From: Mariannaea sp. PMI_226
Lineage: Eukaryota; Ascomycota; Sordariomycetes; Hypocreales; Nectriaceae
Direction: 5' to 3'
Assembly: GCA_024336345.1 (NCBI GenBank)
Contig: JANFOG010000002.1
Coordinates: 2,480,001-2,544,000, forward strand
Length of the DNA stretch: 64,000 nt
Shown piece after piece: positions 24,730 through 36,611 of this stretch (the first letter of the stretch is position 1; each line of letters starts with the position of its first letter). Both the position numbers and the translations under genes were made by a program. Below the pieces are notes generated by a model that was not told where the DNA came from, searched no databases, and saw only the letters and a program-made list of their open reading frames with translations.

Positions 24730-26265
24730 CCCTTCTTGATGCAGAGACTTCGGTCTAGGAGTCAAGCTATTGCAGCTCACAAGGCTTCCAAGCTGCTCTA
24801 TTCACCACAAATATGGTGAAAATGAAGCGACCTAGAGACGACCGCGTGCTGGTGGGAAACACAGCTCGATTCGTTGCTGACAGAGAAGATTCTTCGCGCA
24901 GCAGGCGATTAGACGGAATGAGCGCCCTCTTGAAAGCCGGGGAGATTGTAGAGGAAACATGAAGAATAAGGAGCTTTTCCTTACATACCAACATGCTAGA
25001 AGTATAGCATGTTTTTCATGCGTCGGCTTTCGAAAGGGGACGAGGGGTGCATCTCCACCACCTGTTTGATACTATTCCCTGCACCTAATGTTATCAAATA
25101 TGGGTGTTAAACTTTGGACAGCTGAGATTAGTTACCTTCCTCAAGATGAAAGCAGGGGTCAATATAGTACAACGATAACATCAGGGAGGTCAATGGTCTT
25201 GGGTATGTGTTGATGACAGCATTCCATGCTATGCTTGTAGCAGGCGTGATGGAGGAAACGGTTTTTTTCCCTCCGGATAGGATGGCAAAGGATGTTGGAC
25301 AAATATTTAAAAGTTTTATAATTACGCACTCTTCTCGCTCCACATTAGATATTGTTTGTGAAAGTGCCGTCGAGTTGCGGAGTTGAAATGGGTAATAGGG
25401 CGAGAAGGGGGTGAAAGAAGCCTCATGGCGCCAAAAACCTTGGGCCACGAGGCATATTAATAAGGGAGATGGCAAAAGGATGCCGAAACCAGTAAACGCA
25501 GCAAGATGGACATGGCTCTGCTAACCCGATATCTAGACATGGACATGGGAACTGAGGTAGAGGGCGAAATCTGCTAACTACAGAAAAAGTCTCCTTTCCC
25601 ATGGCACATGGCAAGGGCAGGATGATATGCAAGTTCGGAGGTTGTCCGAAGGCTTCTTTGTGCGGCGCGCCCAAATGCTCATGAAAATGCGGGAGTGTAG
25701 GGGTGATTAGTTCATAGTGAAGATTATAGGGGGCCGGGAGAGGGGGAAGTGGGAGAGAGCCTGTGAATCGTAAACATGAGCGTTCGAGCAAAGGTACACA
25801 CCAGAGCCTCGGATGCTCAACATATTTGCTTTTAGGTAGGTATGTACCTAGCTAAGCGAGTTATTGGATGCCGAACACTGAATGAGGTTGCGTGGTTTTC
25901 ATCCATTTACCAGCTCATGAGCCACTGTTCAAGTAGGAATCGCATGCTTAGGAAGGAATGCACTCAAGCGTCTTTCGTTCAATAATCAGCAATCAGCTGG
26001 TTTAATTCGTCATCTATTCTCAGTCATCCCTTCGTCATTGCTTCCAATCATTGCCTCTTCCTAACGCCAGAAGGCTCCTCCGGGGATATCTCGTCATATA
26101 TATATGTCCATTATCCAGCAGCACAGAAACACAAAATCCGCCGTGCATGAGCCACTTGGGTCTTCCAGCCTTTCTGGGTGCGGCGCCGAGGCATCTTCCG
26201 TCCCTATATATACACCAAGCAGGTAGATTTGCCTCAAACACCGTGCCGTCTCCCGCCACCTGCAA
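24730..26265. other. Intergenic between convergent SAM/HMG and condensin genes
   Basis: This contains both 3' flanks. I see no gene: open frames at 25128-25475 and 25423-25791 on the minus strand lack recognisable features. A short TAGGTAGGTATGTACC word lies near 25834-25850, and an AT-rich block at 26094-26106 is probably 3' UTR of the condensin gene. Confidence 0.6.
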
Positions 26266-28933
26266 CTACTCTTCACCCTCAGTAATCTCTGCCGTCCAAT
26301 CTTTGCGAATATTGAGCTCTGAGAGATCATCGGTCTTTTCTATGGAAAGGCCCTTCTCGTTGGCCAAGTGCAGAAGACAAATGAAACAGAATGAAGTCGA
26401 AATATCATCCATGACAGGCTTTGGATAAACCGACTGGAGGTTGTTCATCACTTCCGTGAACTTGAGAGGTTCCTCCTCTGTTGGAGCATCTGGCTGGGAT
26501 TTGGGTGCCTGCAATATCGTGTTAGACTCAGCTAGTCTTTGAAAGAACATAGTGAAAACATACCTCAAGCTGCTCAATGCCCATGCCCTTCCAAATCTCC
26601 TCCTTAAGTCTTCGCACATCCACCTTCTTCGCCACTCGAGCATACTGTACGTACTCGGGGCGCACTCGCCTCGTTTGAGTCACAAGCGTGGTCCCGAATG
26701 CCCCCGTGTGGGTAATTGTTTCACCGTTCAGTAGAGCTGTGATGCCACCCGTCTCAGTAAGACCGAGTTGACCCTCAGTACCAGGTGAAAAATGTTCTCG
26801 AGCATCTGCAAACTCCAAGTCATCATCCTCATCAGCATCACCTCCAGGGAATGGCATTCCGTCATCCTGGAAGAAGTTCGCATCGTAGTCACCCTCTGGC
26901 AACGCGGTATCTTCCATATTTTGAAGAGGGGCCTTCTGGTTGGCCCAGAAGGCTTCATCCATCTCCCCTTCGGGCTGGTTCTCTTGCGGTGTAGTCCCAA
27001 ACACAGTTCCTCCTCGGCTCCCTAATCCGGCTCGTTTGCGGCCCATTCGCGCCTTGGGCTTGAGGAAGAGGTTCAATAGAGACTTGGAGTTGAAATGCTT
27101 GTCGTCGGGAAGAAGATTTCGTGATTTTGATATCCAGTCCTTCTTAGGCAAGCTAATAGCCGAATTGCTGCTGGCCTGAGTGTAGATTGAGTCTGCAAGG
27201 CTGGGATCAAGAGGTGAGGCAAAGTCGATCTCGAAGGGCTCTTTCTCCTTGCGCTTCTTTGTCTCCCCTGCAGGTTTATTCACGTCCTTGATCTTTCGAA
27301 TTCTCCAATGCTCGGCACTCGTCCAGTTCTTCTGCAGCGCTTGGTCGAAGAAGCCCAGGATGTCCTCGTGCATTTTGTCGGCTTTCTGGGCATTCGTCAT
27401 GGACACAACGTACTCTCCATTGTCGTCGAATCCCTCGCCATCCGCTCCCTCATCGCCAAGGCCTGCGTCATACACTCGCATCTGTGGCTCCAGGGCAGCC
27501 TCTCGGGCCCACGCCTCACCGCCCTCGCCGAAAGCAACATCAGCGGCGATATCGAAGGTACCAAGACCAAGATCGTCGTCGTCGAAACCAGGGGCATCGC
27601 CATCGATAACTAGACCAGAGTTGTCACCGAAAGCACCAGGCGTCTTGTCCTTGTCTTGATCTTGCCTCCAGTCTTCGGGTGCCTTCAAAAATGGAATGTC
27701 CAGTGAACCAGAAGGGTCACCAAGATCAAACGTCTTGAGGGATGGGCATACGTCAAGCTCATCTAGGAGAAGGGGATCAGGAATGAATTTGGCCCCGAGT
27801 GCACCCACATCAATCTCGACGTCTGCCTCATCCCCTTCGTCCTCTGGCTTTCCCTCTTCCGTTTCAGCAATCTCGTCTTCGTCTTCTTCGTCCTCATCCT
27901 CACCCATTTCCTGATCCTTCTTCCTTCCGAGTGTTTCTGCATCGCCGGAGTCATCGCTGCTGTCGAACACAATTCGTCCCTGTGAGTCAATCATAAGGTG
28001 GTTGAGCAGCAGTCCCTTGGCACCGCCCTCATCAAAATCAGCAGATGCCTTCTTAAAGAGAGGGTCAACTGCAAATTCGAGTTCAAATTTTTTGAGCTGC
28101 AGTGAACCGAAGTTGGGGGCCAATGTCGCTTCGGAGGAACGCTGGGCCTATAGGATGTGAGTATGAGCTAGGAACTGAAGGTTGCTTAGATTCCTTTGTT
28201 TTACCTTTTTCTTTGGTTTCTTCTTGATGTTGCCGTCTTCATCAAGTTCCTCTTCCTCATCAGTCTCTTCACCTTCACGGTCCTTCTTCTTGGCATTGTT
28301 GCTATCAGCTAGACCGCTAAGAAGTTTGCCTGTCTCAGTTGCAACACTATCAACACGGTTCGTATAGATTTTTACACATCCATCAAGTGTGCAACTGGCC
28401 TTCTGAAAGTTGACACCATCGCCTTCCTTCAGGAGTGACATATCGTGGAAATAGTCAATGAGGGCAAAATTCCATGAATTGGTCGCATTGATCTTGTTGT
28501 CAGTGGCCATCTTCATCCATTCTTCAAAATTGGCGAGGATCGGAACACGCTTCATGGGCGTGACTACAGAACCGCCAACAACGAGGCCGTCATCGTCTTC
28601 GGTGCCGGCGCGGCCAGCACGAGGAGTCAAGGGGTCAGACATTGGGGAAGCGTTTTCCATGTCGTCTAATCTGAGACTGACTTTTCGAGGGGTGGCAGCG
28701 GCTTTGATCTGATTAATTTGTTTATCATGAAGGGCTCTGCGGGAGCTTAAACGCTGCCCTTTTTCGTGTGCATCGTCGTTCAAGGGGATCCTGGGCCACG
28801 TTAGGATTCGGTTGCTATGCGGGAAGCACAACCACGAGAGTACTCACTTGACAGGAGATTTGAAAGGGGATCCAGAGGCGCCAGTAGACGGCCTGGCGCT
28901 ACCTGCGCGCGGCTTTTGAGCTACACGAGGCAT
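26266..28933 (-). CDS. BRN1: Condensin complex subunit 2 (kleisin, Barren family)
   Basis: Kleisin subunit that bridges the SMC2/SMC4 heads and binds the HEAT subunits in mitotic chromosome condensation. Exons on the minus strand: 28848-28933, 28205-28790, 26564-28147 and 26266-26508, giving 832 aa, typical for fungal CND2. The N-terminal ~100 residues are basic with SP/TP sites (SPVK, ATPRKVS), plausible CDK sites. The N-terminal kleisin region follows (ANFEEWMKMATDNKINATNSWNFA is the conserved start). The middle is strongly acidic (GEETDEEEELDEDGN, and a Glu/Asp run after DQEMG). The C-terminal winged-helix region (YARVAKKVDVRRLKEEIWKG, then FTEVMNNL to LNIRKDW) closes the ring. The start ATG lies in a frame with MPRVAQKP. 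It is divergent from the exchanger gene, with 1.56 kb between start codons. Confidence 0.96.
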
Positions 28934-29686
28934 TATTATGCGGGATTGTGTGAGTTGGTGATGCAGACGGTTGAGCGTCAATCAGCCTTGCGCGTCGTTG
29001 TGGTGTTGGCGCCCTGTGAAAGTAAACAAAATAAAGAGTGACGTGGGGTATGTTGCAGCCTTCTAAGTTAGGCATCAAGAATGAGGAGCAACCATCAACG
29101 ACCCGCAGGTACCCGATAAAGATATGCAAAGCAAAAGCATGAACGATAGATTAGGTAATCTCTCACATTTAAAGTACTGATGCGCTACGTACTATGGTAC
29201 TTTAATCTGCACTTCGCAGTGCAGGCAAGGTAAGTAGGTAGGTTATCATGGAATGCACTTGAACTTTGCATGCCAGGGTATAGTCGCCAGATATATCCGC
29301 TTGGATAGATAGGTAGAGATAAGTGTCGTAAAGTCATCATCACTGCTACGTGTGTGGGTTATAATTTGCACGCAGTCCGGAGTGCGGAGTGGTGCAGACA
29401 AATTACATGTCTTCAGGGTGTCTTCTCGCCCTTACTGCGTTAGGTACCTACATAGGTACCTCCCTTATATCAGCACATTGGGGTTAAGGGGGGAACCTCA
29501 CAGCTCTGTCGTGTACCAAGGCACGTACCGAGATACATATAAGGTAGGGAGCCACCTAGGTAGGTGCCTAGTAAGCCCATTGGCTGTACCCTGCAATCGC
29601 TACCAAAAAGTTACGCGTACGTCAGGGTAAGTGTGCAACGTTATAGTGGGCTTAGGAGCATGTGATACCTGAGGCCCAGGTACCTC

Positions 29687-29706
29687 ACCTACCTAGATAG
29701 GTAGGT
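29687..29706. repeat. Perfect 20-bp inverted repeat of ACCTACCT
   Basis: An 8-bp arm ACCTACCT, a 4-nt spacer AGAT and the reverse-complement arm AGGTAGGT, followed by one further AGGT unit. It sits at the centre of the densest TAGGTA cluster in the window. Confidence 0.9.
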
Positions 29707-30413
29707 AGGTAGCTTTCTAAGGTAGAGAGTAAGCAGTTACTCAGGTAGGTATATACGCTGCAGCATGCGCAAGCGTGCCACAGAATTATTGATCTTGCAC
29801 TAGGTGATAGTTAATGTCAGTCGAGAATCGATTGACCAGGTTTAAAACTGTTGGCGGCCTCCTGGCAGCCCTAAAAAGAAAAGCTGTAATGCCAAGAGTC
29901 TGTAGGCATAACAAGGTACCTACGTACGCAGTACATTGCTAGGCGTCATGGAGTGTACTATGTCGTCGAAAGGTAGGGCACCTTAGCCAAAAGGACGCGA
30001 CGCTAGACCAGTTAACATCCCGCATCAGGAAAGATCGGGATGGCAGCACGACGTAATGACATGATACATCCCACTTTCTTCGTTTCTTGTTCTTCAATGC
30101 AAGTAGGGTCGGTGCATCGCTGTACTTTCGCTTTGTTGTATCCGTCCTCTCATCGTCGACTCGATCACGCACGCCTCCACCTCTTCTCCATCTGCTTCCT
30201 TCTCGTTATCGTCGTCGTCCTGCTGTAACTACTTTCTGTTATCCCATTTTCATCATATCCCGTTTCACCGAGGGCGCGCCGATTCTCGTATCCCTGTCGC
30301 CACTCCTGCGACTTCCCTTTCGCTTTGCCTTGCTACCGACAACATCGACGTACGCGAATCCTATTACGAACTTGACAACAAACCCCGAAAACGACGACGG
30401 CCTCCTGGCGTTG

Positions 30414-30455
30414 ATGACGATGTTCTGTGCCAACACCACCTCAGAAACATGTTGA
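30414..30455 (+). promoter_or_regulatory. Short upstream open reading frame before the exchanger start
   Basis: An ATG at 30414 opens a 13-codon frame ending at 30455, 35 nt before the proposed exchanger start at 30490. If the mRNA leader includes it, it could lower or condition translation. Leader extent is not visible from sequence. Confidence 0.45.
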
Positions 30456-30489
30456 CTCTCAGAACTTCAATCCACAATTTAAGTCAAAT

Positions 30490-33400
30490 ATGACTATGAC
30501 GTCCAAATCCCCCAACGCCACGACTATCACGAGGGGTAGGCACTTGAAGTCGCGTCCTTTCTATACCACGGTTCTACTTCTTTCCGTATTGACCGCATTT
30601 TCCTTCTTGTCGCATACCCTTCCTCGTGACCGACACTCCCCTAGCAAGAGCGACAATTCTCTGCTGAAGCGCCACGAAGCCCTGGAATGCGCCGCAGTCC
30701 ACCAAGCAGCCGACAAATGCGAATTCGTGCATAAATATTGCACTGGCGACGATGCCGGCCTTATACCATACCTCCAGCTCTACTACTGCGCGTTTGGTGA
30801 TGTGCGCCCCATTGCTTTCACACTGTTGGTTTTATGGCTTGGGCTTCTCTTCACCACCATTGGCATTGCTGCCAGCGACTTCTTTAGTGTCAACTTAAGC
30901 ACAATCGCTACAATTCTTGGTCTCAGCGAGAGCCTAGCAGGTGTCACATTCTTGGCCTTCGGCAATGGCTCACCCGACCTCTTCAGTACTTTTGCCGCCA
31001 TGGGGTCAAACAGCGCCAGCATGGCAGTAGGTGAATTGATTGGTGCGGCCAGTTTTATCACTGGTGTCGTCGCAGGTTCTATGGCCTTGGTAAGAGAATT
31101 TAGAGTGGATAGGAAAACCTACGCCCGTGACATCTGCTTCTTCATTGTCGCCGTTTGCTTTACCACTCTCTTCCTTGCGGACGGCCACTTGCGGTTTTGG
31201 GAGTGCTGGCTCATGATCGGCTACTATGTTCTCTACGTCACGACTGTTGTTGGCTGGCATTGGTACGTAACAAGGAGGAGACAGAGAAGACGCAGAGAGG
31301 GCGAGGCTCGAAGCCATATGTACGGGCTATCAGGACATTCCGGAGATGAATTGGCCGGTGAGCCCTACCGAGACGACCCAGACGACCTCAACGACCTTGA
31401 CCAACGCGGAAATGGGACGGCGTCCCCATCGCCCGATATTGCAGCTCTTGAAGCGGGACCCAGAATTGAGGTAGATGGCCATAGGGCTCCTGTTGACGAT
31501 GACGAAGACGGCGACTCTGCCTCCAGCGAGGATCACGAACGCATGGTTGCTGCCGAGGTAGCTAGCAGCATGAGAGTTTTGCGAACTAGGAGCAAGCGCA
31601 GCCACACGTTGACGCCCATCAGACCAAGTCTAGTGGGCGCTCTTGAATTCAGATCTGCACTAGCCCAATTGCAACGAGAGAGTAATCTTCAGCTCTCGAC
31701 CATCACGGGACGGAGTTATTCTGAAAATCATGTTTCCAGGGGATCGAGGCGGGGCACAATGACTTCTATTCCTGAGCAATTACCACTACCAGAAGCTCGT
31801 CACACATCAGCACCGCATACGCCGGCCATGGGGAGGGACAGAGCCTTTTCTTCAGGAAATGAACCTCGTTCTGCACCAGCACATCCTAGCCTCTCAATAC
31901 CGACGCTAGATGGGGTGGTTGAGGATCACTCAAGGAGCGCTGTTAGAAGCCCAAGTCCGGGTTCAATATACACCCGCGGAGGGAACTTAGCCCCGCCGCC
32001 GACTCGTCAAGTTGGCACTTTTACTGGCGCGGAAAGTGGTGATCCTCAGAAGCTGTTGACACCTCCTCGGCTGCGTTTACAAATTCCAAGCCACATTGAC
32101 ACGCAAAGCTCCGGCTCTTCCCCTGCGAGTCCGTTCCCCCCGTACACGGATTCCCCAGCAATTCTTGCACACCATCCTCATACAGAATCTTCTGAATTCA
32201 TGGCTCCTGGGCCGACAAGCCGCGATGGTCCGTTTATGGACTTTGCCCTAGCTACTAGTGAGCCGACACCTGTGAAGTGGTGGCCATACTCACTCCTTCC
32301 TCCTCCCCACATTCTTTTAGGGACACTGTTTCCGACTTTGCAAGATTGGAGCGAGAAGACAATATGGGATAAGTTTGTGAGTGCTATCTCGGTACCGAGC
32401 ATTTTCTTGTTGGTGACTACCCTCCCTGTTGTTGAATCGGAAACTACCTGTGAAGAGGAAACTCTTGCCACGGCCATAGAGCCTATGAGTCACCATATTG
32501 TACCATCTGTATCCGTGGAACCTCAGGCAATGGATTCGGAATCAGAATGGGAGCGATATCGCAGACGGACACGAGGACCTAGCCTTGCTACTTCACCAAT
32601 TGTATCCCCTCATTTGTTGGCTCAGTTACGGGACGACAACTTGGGAGGCCCGGATTCGCAACTATTCTTGGGGCCGCCAGCTGCTGTGCTGAAACCGGCA
32701 TCGGATATCCCATCTGCGGCCACATCCAAGGTCGAAAACACTGGGTGGAGTCGCTGGCTGGTATCCCTCCAGCTCTTCACCGGGCCCGTATTTGCTGTTG
32801 TTGTTCTCTGGGCGAATATGATTGAGGATTTTGAAGATCCTAAAATGACCTTGTTTCGGATGGTGCTGTACACACTACTCGTTTCGCTTGTCCTACTTGG
32901 CGTACTAATGATGCTCACGTCTGAGGAACGACGACCACAATACCACTACTTGCTGTGTTTCATGGGATTCATCATTAGCATTGCATGGATCTCCACAATA
33001 GCGGGAGAAGTGGTTGGCGTGCTGAAGACGTTTGGCGTTATCCTAGGCATCTCGGAAGGGCTGTTAGGATTGACTATATTTGCAGCAGGCAACAGTGTTG
33101 GGGACTTGGTTGCCGATATTACCGTGGCTCGCCTCGGGTACCCTGTCATGGCTCTGTGAGTGTGAACGATTGTCAAAATAATGATCTATTTGGATGATGA
33201 TACTAATCAAGTCTTTCCCCCAGATCTGCATGTTTCGGTGGCCCAATGCTCAATATCCTCTTGGGCATTGGGATAGGCGGAGTGACGATGATGATCAAGA
33301 AAGCCAATCACAGGCATGCGCAAGACCCGAGCATACCAATTAAATACAAACCATACAAGGTTCAGGTTGGGGGAACATTGATGATATCAGCGATTACGCT

Positions 33401-33551
33401 GCTGGTGATGCTACTCGGGCTCCTGATTATTGTTCCCCTGAATAAGTGGGTACTCAGCCGCAAAATCGGTTACGGGCTGATTGCGCTTTGGGCTGTCAGC
33501 ACAACTGTGAACGTCATTGTGGAAGTCACAGGTGCTTGGGGGGATATGTAG
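30490..33551 (+). CDS. NCLX-like cation/Ca2+ exchanger
   Basis: A multi-pass antiporter of the Na+/Ca2+ exchanger superfamily, closest in motif to NCLX/SLC8B1, so probably in an organelle membrane (mitochondrion, vacuole or ER). Exons 30490-33155 and 33224-33551 give 997 aa; the intron carries a textbook TACTAAT branch site. An N-terminal hydrophobic segment (TTVLLLSVLTAFSFL) precedes a Cys-containing luminal loop (CEFVHKYC). The alpha-1 repeat holds FLAFGNGSPDLFST. A ~430-residue hydrophilic, Ser/Pro-rich central loop, much longer than in animal NCLX, separates it from the alpha-2 repeat (FAAGNSVGDLVADITVARLG, FGGPMLNILLG). The start is the first ATG in frame; a second ATG lies two codons later. 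Confidence 0.93.
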
Positions 33552-34435
33552 AGGTGACGATGTTCTTCTCTGTGTTCATTTTCTTTTCTTCTATCTATTT
33601 ATTTTCCTTCCAGAATGTATATAACAAGCTGCTACAATGTCACGGCTGCATTAAGGGAAGCCGAGTATCATGCTGCCTGAATCGAGTGTGTAGTACGTAG
33701 TGGGTTATGTCTTATCACGGTTTATACCTGTGTGGGTAAACACAACACGAACCACAGCTTGAGAATAGTATGAGTGAGTAGATGAAAATTATAGAGAAAG
33801 CAGAGGTGGTACGAAAATTGGGAAGAATTCAAAAAAAAAAAAAAAATCTATCCGTAAACATGCCTTACTAGGGAGGTAGTGATATGTTTGCTATTTGTGC
33901 GTGCAAGGTTGCAGGTAGTGATTCTGCTATTAGTACAGATGACTTGCGGGCCGCTTCAGAACTTCAGAACTGAAAAGCCAAACGAATCATAAAACCACGT
34001 GCTTAAGCCTCCCGTGTGGAATCGTATGTTGTAGATTTCTAGTTCTGGGAGCTGGGCCTACCAAATAATCAAGTGCCTTAACTACAGGGGGGTTGGTTCA
34101 TGGGATTAAAAAGCTGCCCGTCTTGCTTACCGTCCTTTGGGTACAGTGGGTTGTAGTTTATCATTTGTAGTGAGGTATACAGTAGGTAGTCTACGTGCCT
34201 GCTATGTACCTACTACAGTGCGTTGCGCTCCATTAATACAATATAGAACGATGCAACATGTAAGTAATTTACCAACGTGGCTATGTCTATGTGAAAATAG
34301 CCTTGATTGATACGTTATGGCCTCTTCATTTCGGTTTTATGGACTGCGCCTCCTTTAGCTCCAGAGCTCTGGTAGTTGACACGATGCCTTGTCTACCCCT
34401 CCCCTCGCTTCCATAGCGATACGGCCAACGTGGCT

Positions 34436-34483
34436 TGATGATGATAATGATAATGATGACGACGACAACGACGACGACGATGG
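34436..34483. repeat. (GAT/GAC)n trinucleotide repeat
   Basis: An imperfect run of ATG/ATA and GAC triplets, about 48 bp, intergenic. Confidence 0.85.
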
Positions 34484-34702
34484 ATTGTTCGAATAATTTC
34501 CCAGTGGCGCAGATGTTTCATATTGATGATAGTGAAGATCTTAATTCGACAACGAGAACCTCGAAAAGGGAAATAGGTAATGACCTGAGAATCTCTACAT
34601 GTTTTGAGTAACTTGGAAAGTAAGTAAGGTTGTCGTCCCATTTGCTAGTTCTATGGGTATGTATGTTGTATGTGTAAGTATTGAATAGGGCTATAGGGTT
34701 TG

Positions 34703-34764
34703 TACATGCATATGTATATGTATGTATATGTATGTTATATATATACATATACATAGATATATAG
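34703..34764. repeat. TATGTATATG array with inverted copy (potential hairpin)
   Basis: TATGTATATG occurs twice in tandem (34711-34720 and 34721-34730), and its exact reverse complement CATATACATA lies at 34746-34755, separated by an AT stretch. The segment could extrude a cruciform or form an RNA hairpin in the 3' flank. Confidence 0.8.
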
Positions 34765-35006
34765 TAGCGTCTTGGGAATAGGTCCTCAAAATAATTCTTT
34801 CATTACCTTCTCTTAGTTAGGTAGGTAAGGTACCTTATACAAAGGTCACCTGAAGCACCAGCACCTATCAATAACAGAACTATTGCAAGAGCATCTGACA
34901 GGGGGGGGAGCTTCCTTGACCGCCCCGCACTCCTCCCCCCTCCAAACTTAGCAGCTTCAAGGAAAGCACCACCCGCCCCGCCTTTTTCTCCCATCTCCTT
35001 CGGCGA

Positions 35007-35036
35007 CAGCTTTAAGTACAGCTTTAAGTACAGCTT
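35007..35036. repeat. Tandem ACAGCTTTAAGT repeat in the PMM promoter
   Basis: The 14-bp unit ACAGCTTTAAGTAC occurs twice and is followed by a truncated third copy (ACAGCTTCGAG). It lies ~130-160 bp upstream of the phosphomannomutase ATG, with a CACTA array (35056-35075) closer in. A transcription-factor array is possible but not shown. Confidence 0.7.
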
Positions 35037-35168
35037 CGAGCAGCTTCTTCTCAGCGCTCTCTATACACTACACTACACTACACTAAAACTTTTATCCCTC
35101 CACCCTCGTTCCTCAATCAATCACCTCTATCCTCCCTCTCCTCCTCCTACAAATCAGCCAAAGAAAAA

Positions 35169-36120
35169 ATGGCCCCTCTTCCCACATATACTCCTCTCGA
35201 GGATCGTCCTATCAAGGAGACCATCTGCCTCTTCGACGTTGACGGCACCCTCACCCCCGCGCGACTGGTATGACAAACTCTCCCTCTTCAGTTCCAGTTC
35301 CAGTTCCAGTTCCTGTCTAATGTATGCGCATCCAGGGCGCCTCCCCCGAGATTCTCGCTGCTCTTCAGGCCCTCCGTGCCAAATGCGCCATTGGTTTTGT
35401 CGGCGGCTCCAACCTGGTTAAGCAGGAGGAACAGCTCGGCCAGCCCGCCGGTGTCCCCGTCACCTCACTTTTCGACTTCTGCTTTGCGGAAAATGGCCTG
35501 ACCGCCTACAAGCTCGGAGAGCCGCTCCCTTCTAATAGCTTCATCAAGTGGATTGGCGAGGACCAGTACAAGGAGCTGGCTAACTACTGCCTGCACTACA
35601 TTGCCGATCTCGACATCCCCGTCAAGCGCGGTACCTTCATTGAGTTCCGCAATGGCATGATCAATATCAGCCCTGTAGGAAGAAACGCCAGCACTCAGGA
35701 GCGAAACGATTTCGAAGCATACGACAAGGACGCCAAGGTCCGCGAGAAGTTTGTCGCTGCCTTGAGGGAGAGATTCGGTCATCTTGGCCTCACGTATGTT
35801 GACCAACTCCCTCCACCGTTTCCATATGTCATCAGAGTTTTTGCTAAACTACCATTTCCTTTTACAGCTTCTCCATTGGCGGCCAGATTTCCTTTGATGT
35901 CTTCCCTACTGGTTGGGACAAGACCTACTGCCTCCAGCATCTCGAAAACGAAGCCAAGAAGCCTAACGGCGTCAGCTACAAGACTGTCCACTTTTTCGGT
36001 GACAAGACCTTCAAGGGTGGAAACGACTACGAGATTTACACCGACTCTCGAGTCACCGGCCACTCTGTTACCAATCCCAACGATACTCTGCGCATTCTCA
36101 AAGAGCTCTTCGACATTTAA
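35169..36120 (+). CDS. SEC53: Phosphomannomutase
   Basis: Cytosolic HAD-superfamily enzyme converting mannose-6-phosphate to mannose-1-phosphate, which feeds GDP-mannose for N- and O-glycosylation, GPI anchors and cell-wall mannan. Exons 35169-35267, 35336-35793 and 35868-36120 give 269 aa, the normal family length. The catalytic motif [11 protein letters not shown] places the nucleophile at Asp23 and the acid/base at Asp25. Other family signatures are [51 protein letters not shown] and [16 protein letters not shown], the last including metal- and substrate-binding residues. The ATG follows an A-rich leader (AAAAAATGGC). Intron 1 carries an AGTTCC repeat (35288-35312). It converges with the PhoD-like phosphatase gene. 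Confidence 0.98.
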
Positions 36121-36611
36121 ATGTGGAGAACTGGTGGTGATACAGCTGGGATCTGAAAAAAAAAGAAATCCACATACGTGTAAATAGAACCTTTAGGCAT
36201 AAATAGATGCGAGATCGAAATAATACTCAAAATGCTTTAGCGTTACATACCTGGCATCGAGATGTACCTGGATTTCGTTAAATGGTATGTCACCCCCTTA
36301 GATATGAGACTAGACTGGAAAATATAATCTAGAAATCACAAATTGAATATATGGTAACCATAGTGAGACGAGCAAAGAAGTCTTATGCATTCATGTATAA
36401 AAACGCTAAAAAAAATTGCAGGGCAAGGCCGTCGTCATAAGTAAAGACATTTCCATCTTTATATTTATATGTAGCTCATCAAACCATCCGATTGCCATCA
36501 TACATGCACAACAACAACAAGGCGCAATATAGTCAAAGAACAGCCGATTTCTGCATCCATCTCTTCATACACAACCTCCTTTCAAAGACCCTAATCTCTT
36601 TGCACATTGCT
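36121..36611. other. Convergent 3' flanks (PMM and PhoD-like genes)
   Basis: AT-rich DNA between two convergent stop codons, with several AATAAA-like words (for example near 36220). No gene is seen. Confidence 0.7.

Larger units (their letters stand above)
28934..30489. other. Divergent promoter region with clustered TAGGTAGG inverted motifs
   Basis: This is the shared upstream region of the condensin (minus) and exchanger (plus) genes. Between ~29225 and 29760 the words TAGGTAGG, GGTACC and CCTAGG recur many times, some as perfect inverted repeats (29687-29706 and 29553-29566). From ~30100 the plus strand becomes pyrimidine-rich, as expected for the exchanger leader. No protein gene is supported. 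Confidence 0.65.
33552..35168. other. Intergenic with AT-rich hairpin and PMM promoter repeats
   Basis: The left part is the exchanger 3' flank, including an A run at 33831-33846. A GAT/GAC triplet array (34436-34483) and an AT-rich inverted repeat (34711-34755) follow. The last ~200 bp hold the phosphomannomutase promoter and leader, with short tandem repeats and a C+T-rich stretch reaching the ATG. No gene is supported here. Confidence 0.6.
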
